Assembly: GCA_034401795.1 (NCBI GenBank)
Contig: CM067374.1
Span: forward strand, 129,834,901 to 129,898,900
Source of the DNA: Chaetoderma sp. LZ-2023a
Lineage: Eukaryota > Mollusca > Caudofoveata > Chaetodermatida > Chaetodermatidae
Direction: 5' to 3'
DNA length: 64,000 nt
Shown: positions 12,784 through 22,984 of the stretch, piece after piece
Position numbering within the stretch: position 1 is the stretch's first letter
Layout: each line of letters starts with the position of its first letter
Notes under the pieces: model-generated
Database searches by the model: none
What the model was told of the DNA's origin: nothing
What the model saw: the letters and a program-made list of their open reading frames with translations, nothing else
Made by a program: the position numbers and the translations under genes

Positions 12784-12991
12784 TTTTTATTGTCCATGTG
12801 AGTTTCTAATTCCTGTAGTTTATAAGCACCATTTTCTTCTCTTATACCCGTGTAGTTTGCATAGTCATTGCTACGTCTGGACGACTGATTCATCGTCACA
12901 CATATGTGTGTGATGGCCCACGCCTCCAAAGTCGAATTAAAATACATCAAGAAAATGTAGACGACGTAAAGTAGGACCAAGCGACTCAACC
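12784..12991 (-). CDS. NCKX (SLC24-like) exon D, frameshifted
   Basis: A 3' splice site 'catatttcag' precedes the exon at 12991. After the first codons, which complete a Trp from exon C and read 'VESL', one extra base (within 'cttggtcc') shifts the frame. The next frame reads 'VLLYVVYIFLMYFNSTLE', as expected for the last membrane segment of the N-terminal half of K+-dependent Na+/Ca2+ exchangers. The hydrophilic continuation ('GAYKLQELETH') would belong to the cytosolic loop. No good donor is visible before a palindromic MITE at ~12783, so the 3' end is uncertain. The single-base insertion means a pseudogene, an allele defect or a sequencing error. Confidence 0.65.
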
Positions 12992-13727
12992 CTGAAATAT
13001 GTAAACATATGACTATAAACTACCGCATAGAGCCGCACAGAACCACAATCAGCCAAGAGTCATTAGTGGCATACATAAACACTTCAGTCATTGGTGCCAA
13101 GCAGAGGTACAGTCATGCACTAAAATTGTCCTAGAACTAATCAGCTTACTTATCTTAATACTAGGTGGCCATGGTGATGGCTTAACTAAGTTGGGTGAGA
13201 ATCCATTTAGCCAAGGATAAATATCATTCTTCTGCTTTTTTCTTCCAAGTACTCGCCGCCATAAAAGCGTACCGGGTCAAAAACATGCATTTACTCTTTG
13301 GTCACTAGCCTTGAAGACATCTAGTGACACGCTGATGACCGTCTCTTCTGTCAGGTCACTCCAGTCGATGGCTGTTCTTGGGAAGGTTGGTTGCCTGTGT
13401 ATTCTCCGACTGTGTAGGAGCTGGTAGGCCATACAGTGTGTGCATGTGTGTGCACGTGCGTCTGTGACATGTGGAGGAGTGGTTTCAGAAGAGAGCCGTT
13501 TGTGTTGACTGCCTCTATGTTTATGTCAATCTTGGAGAACATTACTAGACGAGCAGCTTGTAAGTTTTGATGTTCTGTTAGTGCGGTGGTTAATAAACCA
13601 TGCACCTTACTATGGGACCTATTTGGTCTAAACCAGTTTGTTTATATGGGTCGCAGGGTGTACATGCATATTCTAAGCTGGGTTGCACTAGCGCTTGGCT
13701 TTTGATCCTGTTGGATGATATGCTGAT

Positions 13728-13950
13728 GTTTCTTCCCAAGGAGTCAAGGCTGTCGCTCACTTTGAGGTTTCTTCCAAAGGAGTCAAGGCTGTCGCTCGCT
13801 TTGAGGTTTCTTCCAAAGGAGTCAAGGCTGTCGCTCGCTTTGAGGTTTCTTCCCAAGGAGTCAAGGCTGTTGCTCGCTTTGAAGTTTCTTCCCAAGGAGT
13901 CAAGGCTGTCACTCGTTTTGAGGTTTCTTCGCAAGGAGTCAAGGGTATCG
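13728..13950. repeat. 39-bp minisatellite, about six copies
   Basis: The unit is 'tttcttcccaaggagtcaag' followed by 'gctgtcgctcgctttgagg'. Because 39 is a multiple of three and the unit lacks stops in two frames, it creates open frames on both strands (13-residue repeats such as 'LDSLGRNLKASDS'). These are not believed to be genes. It lies inside an NCKX intron. Confidence 0.85.
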
Positions 13951-14184
13951 GTCACTATGTTTCATATATGTGGTTTCCAGTTAAGGAATGCCGAGAAAGC
14001 TACCCCCTGGATATTTTGCTGGTGTTACTAGTTTCAGAATGAGATCATGAAGTTGGTAATGGACCTTTCCATTTTAGCTATGCCCCGCCCATCACTAGCT
14101 ACACTCCACCCACAACTCGCCGTGTTGGGATTGATCGATCCCCAAAAGCCCTAGCTATCAATTTCCTGAAAACTATACAGGGAA

Positions 14185-14290
14185 GCTGTTGAATATTTTG
14201 TAACTAATTTGACTGGGTACCATTGCTGCCTATGGCAGTAACAGCGCCCAGTCAAATTAGGTTCAAAATAATCAACAGAATATTTATTAA
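14185..14290. mobile_element. Palindromic MITE family 2 (copy)
   Basis: Arms 'gttgaatattttg..aatttgactggg' and 'cccagtcaaatt..caaaataatcaac' face each other around a 'tgctgcctatggcag' centre. Related copies lie at 16072-16170, 22038-22125, 30785-30875, 32355-32435, 37779-37959, 38865-38945 and 48748-48939. Confidence 0.7.
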
Positions 14291-15606
14291 ACAGTAAAAG
14301 CAAAGAATTTGTACAACAACGCATAGACATTCTTCAAATATGCATTCGTGACGTACTTATCGACGTCATTCATGATGTCATTCATTATGATGTCATTCTA
14401 CACATCGTGCAGTTCATTATGATGTCATATAATGGGTGGGTACTCTGGAAAGGTGAATGGTGTCAGATGATGGCCTGTTTCAGGAGACGTTACATTATGC
14501 TTCCATGCGACTAATTTGTTCAGATCTTTTTTCCATACTTGACAGTCAGCATTGTCCTCCACTGTCAGGTAGATGATTGTATCATCATCAGCAACGAGGC
14601 CTTGGTGAATCTCATTTCTATAATACAAGTCATGGCCTCAAGACTAATCCCTGCAGTACTCCGGATTAAACCATTAGTGGTGTGGATTTTTAACTGTCAA
14701 CCACAATGGTCCGGCTTCGGTCTGACAGGCCTTGTTTTGCCTTCAATGCCATAATATACAAGTTTATAGATTAGGAGGATAAGGCAGAGACGTTATCGAA
14801 GGCCATTGGGAAGTCCATAATGAGTACATCAGATTGGTTCCCTGTCTCAACTGTTTTACTAGTGTTGTCAAAAAGTGTTACTGTCTTAGGCATCAATGTC
14901 TTCCAATTAAATTAAGTTCAAATATTCAGCAGTACTGTACATTTTGTTTTGCTTTGGAAGTGTGTTAAGTTATTTCCGAGCTGTACAAGTTTGATTGGTC
15001 CATGACAGCCATGTTTTATCAAGGATCATGTTCTCTTGAACAAACTTTAATCACCATTAGTTATCGAATGAAGAAATTAAATCTAATAAGTTTCAGCCTG
15101 ATCTGTACAACAGTTCCTAAGATGTCATTTTTGAGAACAAGGTGGCCGCTGGAATGAGAAGACGTCTGAATGGTAGTTCTGGAAACTACCACCATAGGGT
15201 AATTCTAGCCAATTTCAGTTAAAACACAGCTAGGGAGATGAATTTTGACATTTTTCAGTACATTTTTCATAAAAATTTTCACCCAAAAAAATGACCAATC
15301 AAAATTCTCTGTGAAGTGTTGAAGTGTTCCAGCAAAGAATTAGTCCACCCAAATTTTGTTGAAATTAGGCCATTAATATTGGACGAATAGTGTTCTAAAA
15401 CATTTCCCGAAAGGTTTCGGAAAAGGCAAGATGGCCGCCAGAAAAATGACAAATTAAAATTCTGAATAGAACTTCTGGAGCCTATCACCACAGGATCCTT
15501 CCAGCCAAATTTGAGTAAAATCAGTCAAAGTATAAAGGAGATGCGACTTGAGGGATGAAGCCTCTTATTTATACGTCATAGTGTAGTAAATACACCAAAT
15601 ACTGAC

Positions 15607-15707
15607 CATGTAACCCGATTATCTACAATAACACAGATGAGAGCCACGATACTGATTGCATAGAATACACAGTCATGCATCAGTGGCCACCAATTCAAAT
15701 GGACCAC
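15607..15707 (-). CDS. NCKX (SLC24-like) exon C
   Basis: The 101-bp exon reads in one open frame beginning 'VVHLNWWPLMHD' and continuing 'FYAISIVALICVIVDNRV', matching the membrane segment after the first alpha repeat of K+-dependent Na+/Ca2+ exchangers. The donor is ATG|GTCAGT and leaves the first two bases of a Trp codon, completed by exon D. The 3' splice site is odd: a long AG-free pyrimidine-rich tract ends 'ttaattccac' exactly where the exon should begin, so AC stands in place of AG. This is one base from a normal acceptor. It could be a mutation, a sequencing error or a rare non-canonical site. Confidence 0.75.
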
Positions 15708-16071
15708 GTGGAATTAAAAAATAAAAGACAAAGTCAAACAGACATCCAGCCCAGCAGAAACAGTAGGTAATCAATGACCAGTGGTCTCTGAATCAAAACT
15801 GATGCCATGGCAGAGTTATCTCCCTTTAAACTAGTCCCCAACTATTTCCATTCTCGATATAATAATGCTTAAAATGGTTGTGGCATAATTATGGCAGATG
15901 TAGGCTAGACATGCTGGATGCCTTAAAAAATGTGTTGGTTTTTTTTAAATTTTACCAGTGGTTCAACAGAATAAATAGCTTGCTTGTGAATCTGTCCCTG
16001 CTTCATGTTCTATTAACTCTAAATCTTAAAATCAACAAATCCTAGAAAGAGTATATTCTTTACGACATAAA

Positions 16072-16170
16072 AGTTCTGTTGAATATTTTGAAATGAATTT
16101 GACTGGAAGCCATTGCCGCCTTAGGCACCAATGGCTTCCAGTCAAATTCATTTCAAAATATTCAACAGTT
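16072..16170. mobile_element. Palindromic MITE family 2 (near-perfect copy)
   Basis: 'ctgttgaatattttgaaatg' and 'aatttgactggaagccattg' form the left arm; the right arm is the reverse complement, ending 'catttcaaaatattcaacag'. The centre is 'ccgccttaggcacc'. This is one of the cleanest copies and lies 30 bp from the NCKX exon B donor. Confidence 0.8.
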
Positions 16171-16199
16171 GATGTAAGCATAATGTCTACAATTCTCAC

Positions 16200-16286
16200 C
16201 ATTCCAGCAAAGAGTGCACAGATACCGATGACAAATGTGACATTGTAGACAGCAGAGCCGACTACAGTGCCCAGACCTATATCATC
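16200..16286 (-). CDS. NCKX (SLC24-like) exon B, end of alpha-1 repeat
   Basis: An 87-bp, phase-0 exon with acceptor 'gttctgtattctcag' and donor ATG|GTGAGA. It encodes 'DDIGLGTVVGSAVYNVTF' then 'VIGICALFAGM'. The GTxVGSAVxN motif is the ion-binding alpha-1 signature of the Na+/Ca2+-K+ exchangers, in which a membrane Asn/Ser/Thr set binds Ca2+ and Na+. It follows exon A in frame. Such proteins exchange 4 Na+ for 1 Ca2+ and 1 K+ across the plasma membrane or an organelle membrane; the subtype cannot be fixed from this part. Confidence 0.9.
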
Positions 16287-16329
16287 CTGAGAATACAGAA
16301 CACAGACCACAGCACAATAAGAGATAAGC

Positions 16330-16905
16330 ACAGTTAATGCCATGACAGCAAGATCAGAGATAACAACAGTTAATGCCATGATAGCAAAATCAGAGATAAG
16401 CAGTTAATGCTATGATAACAAGATGAGAGATAAGCACAGTTAATGCCATGACAACAAGATGAGAGATAAGCACAGTTAATGCCATGATAGCAAGATGAGA
16501 GATAAACACAGTTAATGCCATGATAGCAAGATGAGAGATAAGCACAGTTAATACCATGACACCAAGATGAGAGATAAGCACAGTCAATGCCATGACAACA
16601 AGATGAGAGATAAGCACAGTTAATGCCATGATAGCAAGATGAGAGATAAGTACAGCTAATGCCATGACAGCAAAATCAGAGATAAGCACAGTTAATGCTA
16701 TGATAGCAAGATGAGAGATAAGCACAGTTAATGCCATGATAGCAAGATGAGAGATAAGCACAGTTAATGCCATGACAACAAGATGAGAGATAAGCACAGT
16801 TAATGCCATGACAGCAAGATGAGAGATAACCACAGTTAATGCCATGATAGCAAGATGAGAGATAAGTACAGTTAATGCCATGACAGCAAAATCAGAGATA
16901 ACAAC
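16330..16905. repeat. 36-bp minisatellite, about 16 copies, beside NCKX exon B
   Basis: The unit is 'agcacagttaatgccatgat' + 'agcaagatgagagata'. It ends about 45 bp upstream of the exon B acceptor, inside the intron. On the gene's sense strand each unit contains a branch-point-like 'cattaac' followed by a pyrimidine-rich stretch. The stop-free 12-residue repeat frames (16390-16947 and into the exon) come from the unit length of 36. Confidence 0.9.
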
Positions 16906-17931
16906 ATAATCAAATACGTCAATAAAATATGTTAGCTGACAGGTCAATCAAAATGAGTGTGACGGTAGGTCCGTTACCAAAATGATAATTGCCCATCAGG
17001 AGTGTCTGAATTTTCTGTCTTTGATGAATTTACAAATCAATAAACATTCTGTTGCTGTCACAGCACACACTCAAATTAGTTTCAAAGTATTCAACAGCTT
17101 ACCTGTATAGTTACCATGAGACTGGCATTCTGGGAGTTTAGTGGGAATTCAGGGTTTAGAGTTAAAAACGATTCAGATAGGAGTATAAAGTGGAAGGGGC
17201 TACAAATAGGCGGTGCGGCGTACAGCAAGAAATGTTTCCAGCTATTACTCTAAACTGAAAAGTTATTTGATATCAAGATCAACCTAAGAATTGTCAATAG
17301 AAACAGAGGTATCTTGTTAGCACTTCAGTGAAAACGGACAAGAGGGGTGGGGGCCATGATTTATATTGGCAATTCACATGGATGGTAGTTAAAATGGCAG
17401 TTTGTATGTTTGATTAAAGGGTCGTTCCTTGTTTAGAATAACCTATGCAATGAACCTTTCCATCTTTAGCTATGCCCCGCCCATCTCTAGCTAAGCTCTC
17501 CCACACCTCGCTCGTGTTGGGATCGATCAATCTCTGAATTTGCTGACTCTCAATTACCAGTCAAATTAGTTTCAAAATATTCAACAGCATATTTATTAAA
17601 TAGTAGATACACAATTCGTACAATGTGTCGGACTATTAAGAGTTAAAGATGGGCCAAATACAATCATTTATGACGTAATGATTATTATGTCAACCTACAC
17701 GCCGCTTAGCTGATTATGACATCATATGACGTCAGATGATGGATGGATACTCTGGAAAGGTGACTTGTTCTCAATGCGATAGTGAACTACGTCTCTTACA
17801 GTAACTGCTATTCTTTTTCATGTATACATGTATGTTATTGTATTCTGTCATTGGTACCTGGGCAATGGGCCGATGGCAGCGTACCTTTTACATAATTATC
17901 ATGCTCAATGACAGTTCATAATATGCCTTAC
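16906..17931. other. NCKX intron remainder with diverged repeats
   Basis: No exon recognised. ~17045-17170 resembles 56840-56930 (shared 'ttagtttcaaagtattca', 'ctgtatagtt.ccatga'), and 17450-17780 resembles 14065-14470. Both contain half-copies of palindromic family 2. Confidence 0.5.
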
Positions 17932-18032
17932 TTTGGAGATGAAGACAGCAATAACAGCTGTAGTTAGTTCTGGTGCTGAGCTGCCAGCTGCCATGAACGT
18001 CACCCCAGCAACATCTTCTGACATATGCAGAA
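17932..18032 (-). CDS. NCKX (SLC24-like) exon A, alpha-1 repeat start
   Basis: A 101-bp exon with acceptor 'ttattttatttaccag' and donor AAA|GTAAGG. After two bases of a split codon it reads '[20 protein letters not shown]', then '[13 protein letters not shown]'. The [18 protein letters not shown] string is the hallmark of the first alpha repeat of K+-dependent Na+/Ca2+ exchangers, including the acidic and Ser residues that coordinate Ca2+. Its 3' end fits exon B in phase 0. Earlier exons were not found. A Tc1-like transposon ends only 46 bp upstream of the acceptor. Confidence 0.92.
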
Positions 18033-18078
18033 CTGGTAAATAAAATAAACTAAATTATGCACAGACCGTGGATATATA

Positions 18079-19735
18079 CACCTGTGCAAAAGTTAAGCAC
18101 CACCCTATTTTTACGCACATGCGAGGGTATATTCATGTGCTATGAAGAAGGCAATAGCATAAACATTTATGTACCCATCCATCTTAGTGCAAGAGGTATT
18201 AATGCAACTAGAGGAATGCTGATTATGATGGTCGGGAAACACTGTATGTTTTTGTTTGAACTTGAAAACGAGGCCTGAATATGGTTACGTTGACACAACT
18301 GACAACTATTGCCCTACAGTTGACACACGTGGCTAGATTGTCATTAATGGTGTCTGAAAACGAAGTTTAACATCTGTGCACGAGTTTGAGACTGTCATTA
18401 TTAATACCGGGTATATCCACCTTGTGCCTGGATGACGGCCTGGACACGACGTCTCATGCTGGTCACCAACCGACTGATACACCACTGTGGTATTCGTTGC
18501 CATTCAAGATGGAGTGCGTCTGTTAATTCCTGTAGGTTCTGCACAGGAGGATCCCTCCTTCTCACCATGTTTCCCAGAATGTCCCAGATATGCTCAATAG
18601 GGTTCATGTCAGGGCTCCTTGCTGGCCATGGTAGGGTTTCGATGGCATTCTGGCGGAGGTATTCATGCACAGCTCTAGCACGATGTGGTCGGGCGTTGTC
18701 ATCCATGAATATAGGGTGGGTTCCAGGTGCATGATTTACAAAATGAGGGACCACAACTCTATCCAGTATGGAATCTTGATATCTTTGTCCATTTAGTGTT
18801 CCAGGTACAGTCAACAGATCCAGCTTACAATCAAATGAGATGCACCCCCATATCATAACGGAACCTCCACCAAATGGAACTTCTTCCATGATGTTACGTT
18901 GGTCGTACGCCGTGCGTCTGGACCTCCATACACGAGTTCGACCATCTGTGGCATGAAGCAGGAACCGACTTTCATCGGACCAGTGTACCCGTCTCCAGGA
19001 TCTCATGTTCCAGTGTCTTCTTTCGTTGCACCACCTCAGACGCTCCTCCTTGTGGTGTGCAGTGAGGAGAGGACGTCTGACAGGTCTCCTAGCTTTCATG
19101 CCAGCAGCATACAGTCTCCTTTTGACGGTAGATATTGACACTCTATTGCGCGTTTCCCATTGCTGGCTGAGCACTCTGCTGTTGGTGAATGGAGATCTCC
19201 TAACAAGGCGTACTAGGGCTCGATCATCACGGGCAGTAGTCTTCTTCGGTCTTCCAGATCTAGGCCTGTCCTTCACCTCGTTAGTTTGCCCATGTTTTGC
19301 AATCAAACGACTGATTACAGTATGGTTAATGTTCAGCTGTCTGCCAATCTCTCTGCATGACATACCAGTGGTATGCATGCCTATGATTTGCCATTTCACA
19401 CGATCACTTAACCTTCGTCTTGCCATAGCGGTTCACAATCAAGAGCTAATTCTCTCTGTACAAATAAACCACGGTCATGAACACAAAATTCCTAATCTTG
19501 TCGCCTAAATCTGTATGTAATGTTCTACACCTCAAACTGGACTTTTACATAACTGAACACGTGTGCTGTTTCCCGCCACGCACGGACATCAAGCGGCGTG
19601 AAGTCATGCATGCATGTGCATTTCGTACTTGGAATTATGTCAGCTAACGCGGGGACAAAAAGTATGGCACCCTAGTTGTACCATCATGTTTCTACGTTCT
19701 ATTGTTTTTGCTGGTGCTTAACTTTTGCACAGGTG
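18079..19735 (-). mobile_element. Complete Tc1-like transposon, copy A
   Basis: A 1657-bp element bounded by 24-bp inverted repeats ('cacctgtgcaaaagttaagc' + 'acca') and flanked by TA on both sides, the target of the Tc1/mariner superfamily. It holds one intact transposase gene on the minus strand. Copy B at 26472-28126 is almost identical. It sits between NCKX exon A and the inverted repeat of the satellite-bearing composite at 19736. Confidence 0.95.
18401..19426 (-). CDS. Tc1-like transposase, intact, DD34E
   Basis: The 341-residue open frame has the usual length for Tc1 transposases. The N-terminal paired-like helix-turn-helix is visible as 'MSCREIGRQLNINHTVISRL', with a 'SGRPKK' linker as in Tc1 proteins. 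The catalytic triad is Asp in 'VHWSDESRF', the second Asp of 'FMDDNARPH', and Glu in 'NPIEHIWD', with 34 residues between the last two. The protein would bind the 24-bp ends and cut and paste the element at TA. No stop or frameshift is seen, so the copy could be active if expressed. Confidence 0.95.
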   Translation of the reverse strand: MARRRLSDRVKWQIIGMHTTGMSCREIGRQLNINHTVISRLIAKHGQTNEVKDRPRSGRPKKTTARDDRALVRLVRRSPFTNSRVLSQQWETRNRVSISTVKRRLYAAGMKARRPVRRPLLTAHHKEERLRWCNERRHWNMRSWRRVHWSDESRFLLHATDGRTRVWRSRRTAYDQRNIMEEVPFGGGSVMIWGCISFDCKLDLLTVPGTLNGQRYQDSILDRVVVPHFVNHAPGTHPIFMDDNARPHRARAVHEYLRQNAIETLPWPARSPDMNPIEHIWDILGNMVRRRDPPVQNLQELTDALHLEWQRIPQWCISRLVTSMRRRVQAVIQAQGGYTRY

Positions 19736-20672
19736 TATACATACATATATATTTGTTAAGCCAAAAAGGTGAAAACCAACATCCTTCTGGAATTGGCGTA
19801 CCAATGAATGATTTTTATCATTAAACTTAGTTGTCAAATGTATACCCAACCATTATCAATGAGGTTCATTAGATAGGCGTGATAATGTACTAATTATCCC
19901 CCACATGTTAAAATGGCAGGTATATTTCAATCGCCTTCCTAATCTGTATAGCTCCACTGCAAACGTTTGTTGGAAACCGACTATATTATTCTGGATTGCG
20001 AGATGATATTTTTGTTTGCTTTCACCGGCGCTCCGCCCACTAGAGAGCCAGATCACGGGCCAAGAGGTCAACTATCATACAAATTCAGTTTCTCATGCTA
20101 TCTCTGGAATTGTTCGATGGAATTTACTCAAATTTGTATATGTAAGTTACACAAGTGATCGACATCAGCCAATCAGTTAAATCATTTCTATGGCGCACTT
20201 TACGATGGCAGGCTTGTTGGGTATGTTAACCGTGTGATGGCCAACCACATCTAGGGGAAGTAATTCTATAAGCAAGAAGGGACAGCTTGAAAATTCCCGT
20301 GCATCCTCTTTTTTATACTTATATGGCGAGATTGTCCTCAGCCCACCAATACTATTAAGCAGTGTGTGCGTGAGGGCATGCATGTGTGCATATGGTTTAG
20401 GGGCATACCCATGCCATTCTCATTGGGAATTGTCATACACGCCCACATGCTCACACACCCATTTTGAAATCAGCTTGACTGAAAGTACTTGCTGTCACTG
20501 TCAAGGACTTTCAGTCAAATTGTTTCACAAAATAATCGCTATCTTTCTTACCTGTAGGGAGTATAAGCGCATCACCATTATACAAATATAACAGTGATTA
20601 TATATTGCGGTGATAAAGTATCTTAATACAAAGATGCTAAGATAGTGTCATTTTGAAAGAGGCAAAGATTGG

Positions 20673-20706
<34 letters not shown>

Positions 20707-20744
20707 GAAATTTTTCAGATGGATGGTCACGATAAATTTGTCCG

Positions 20745-21700
20745 GGATGACCTCATTTGCATAAATTCAAAATGACCCCTTGTCTGAAATGTGCATGTCT
20801 CTGAATGTACTTGAGAGATTAAGATAAACTTGGGGTCTAGCTTGATAGTTCTTTGGTTGGCTAATCCAGCGGCATTGGTTTCATGACCTTCAGTGAAAAT
20901 GTTCCTGAGTCAAGGTCAATCGCTAGTCCTAATTTCTTTTCCATTTTGGCATATTTTTGACATATTTCTGCCTCTACATGGCATATTAAGACAAAGTGAT
21001 AGTTCTTTGGGTGCCCAATCCAACGGAATTGGTTTCAGGCCCTTTAAAATTCAAGTGCATCAGCAACAATCGGGGTCAAACATTACCAGCCATTAACTCT
21101 TGTGTAGGTTAATTATAGATATGCAAGTTTTGGACAGGGGGATCATTTTGGGGAGTGGCCTTCTTGGATTTATGCAAATAAGGTTATTCCAGATAGCCCT
21201 ATAGTAATCACTGTCTCTGTCCATCCACAATATCTCGTATTGGCATCCAATCAAGGTTGAGCTAATATATCAGCATGGCTTCACCCTATTGGAACTAAAT
21301 TTGGTTGGACACGCTTCCATATATAATGGGGATGGAGCACTGTGATATAGATGTGATGAAGCTAAAGTTCAAGGTCACGATAACCTTGGTAGAAAACTAC
21401 CTTTTACGGTTAGGTTTTGTGTTTAGCTCAACATATCATCTTACCAGTATATCTCGGCATGGCTTTACCCTATTGGGACTAAATTTGGTTGGTTGCATGC
21501 TTCCTTATATCAAGGGGGTTGAGCACAATGATATTGAGGTCATGAGGTCAATGTTCAATGTCACTGAACTTTGTATATGACTATTTTTTATGATTAGGTT
21601 TTGCGCTTAGCTCACGTCTTGTATCTCGCCATGGCTTCAGCCTATTGGGACGAAACTTGGACACATGATTACATATATCAAACGGATGTAACACAATGTC
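20745..21700. repeat. Imperfect long repeats of ~170 bp
   Basis: Three copies of 'catggcttcaccctattgg' + 'gactaaatttggttgg' occur at about 21281, 21458 and 21628 with ~174-bp spacing. Upstream, 'gatagttctttgg.tg' blocks at ~20846 and ~20999 also repeat. Reading frames through them are not believed to be genes. Confidence 0.6.
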
Positions 21701-21774
21701 ACTAGCCAATTAGCCAAATGCTAATAAAACTGAAATCTGGCTCTTGAAAAGCAGAATTGGCTGATTCATTGGCT

Positions 21775-21960
21775 AATGAGAAATGTCCATTTGCAGACCA
21801 AGAGAAGACTATTTTTGAAAATTTACCACTGGAATGACTGGCTCAATAACCGAATCAGTCATTCCAGTGATACTTAAAAAAAAAAATAGTCCTCTTGTTC
21901 TGCAAATGAACATTTTTAATGAGAAAATTGAATTTGAAAACAAATTCCAGGGTTAAAGGG
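21775..21960. mobile_element. TTAA-flanked palindromic MITE, family 1 (copy 2)
   Basis: Arms around 'ggctcaataaccgaatcag' repeat the family motifs 'tgtccatttgcagaccaaga' and 'gtcattccagtg'. The right end reads 'ggttaaaggg' then TTAA (21961-21964). The left tip is eroded. Confidence 0.65.
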
Positions 21961-22509
21961 TTAAAATTAAATTAATTTTCTCGACGCTGAATTCTGACTA
22001 ATTCCAGCGCTACAATTACAAGGCAAAAATTCCTGTTTACATTGTTGAATATTTTGAAATTAATATGGCTGGAAGCTGTACTGCCTGTTCAGTCATATTA
22101 GTTACAAAATCTTCAACACCTTTATAATATATTAAGACCCTATTGTATCTGGACTCTAAAATTGAGAGTATTAACTGATGATGACTCTAAAAGCACGTTC
22201 ATAAGTGACATTGAAGTAAAGATGTGGCTAAAATATTTACTATTTAGCTAAGAAAAATTGCATTTGGCTAATTTATTGGCTCGAACATTACAAAAGCCAG
22301 ACCTGTCCCTGTAACCCTATGATTTTAGACTGCATGGACATTTGCTGCACGCTGCTTCATGGGGAATATAGCTTTCCAGTCCTTCTGGAAGCTATGGATT
22401 CGTAGATCAAAGATCCCCTTGATAAAAAGACTACGTTTATACAATGAGACCTGCGTATCCTTGATGATGTATAACTGTAACAGCTGGGTATCTCCAAAGG
22501 CGGCTTTAG

Positions 22510-22984
22510 ACTAACTCGACGCTTGCCACTGCTAAGGCCTAATTAAGGCATAGTCTAGCTTGACGAAGGCTTAGGTCAGGCCTAGCAAAGTTGTCTGGCT
22601 AATGTTCAGACCTGTAAGACCTAGCAAATCCTGTCTAAAGCCTAGGTAACTCCTAGTCAAGCCTGGATAAGGCCTAGGTAAGGCATATGTAATGGGTAAC
22701 CAAGCCTAGCCAAGGCTTGAATAAGGTCTATCCAAGCTAAGGTCAGGTTTATGTAAGTCCTACCCAAACCTAGCTATGGCCTATGTAACTTAGGGATAGC
22801 CTAGCCTAGATAAGATCTAGCTAAGAAGTATGTAAGCCTGGTTAAGGCCTAGCACAGGTCTATGTATGGCAATTGACGTATAGCTAACACCTAACCAGGC
22901 CTAACCTAAAGCCTAGATAATTGCTATGTACGTCTAGTTACGGTCTCTGCAAGCCTTATCATAGCTTAGCATAGACTAGCATAT
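22510..22984. repeat. Degenerate GCCTAG-type repeats leading into the satellite
   Basis: Irregular 'aaggcctaggtaag'-like units. Read in reverse, this block matches 42260-43040 over long stretches, including the exact 25-mer that begins 'ccttattcaagccttggc' at ~42607. No coding content. Confidence 0.75.

Larger units (their letters stand above)
12992..15606. other. NCKX intron between exons D and C
   Basis: About 2.6 kb without coding signal. It contains the 39-bp minisatellite at ~13728-13950, a TTAA-family-2 palindrome at ~14185-14290, and a ~400-bp block (14065-14470) that is a diverged copy of 17450-17780, sharing 'tagctatgccccgcccatc' and 'ggtactctggaaaggtga'-type segments. The remainder is AT-rich and unremarkable. 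Confidence 0.5.

Noticed and set aside
13590-14031. Open frames on both strands with 13-residue repeats
   Set aside because: Consequence of the 39-bp minisatellite, not conserved coding sequence.
16390-16947. 185-residue open frame with 12-residue hydrophobic repeats
   Set aside because: It is produced by the 36-bp minisatellite; the unit length is a multiple of three and has no stop. It lies in an NCKX intron.
18432-19508. Plus-strand frames across Tc1 copy A
   Set aside because: Antisense shadows of the transposase gene.
20520-20600. Exon-like end 'ctacag|gtaaga' on the minus strand
   Set aside because: The 'cttacctgta' motif belongs to the flank of palindromic family 2 and recurs at other copies.
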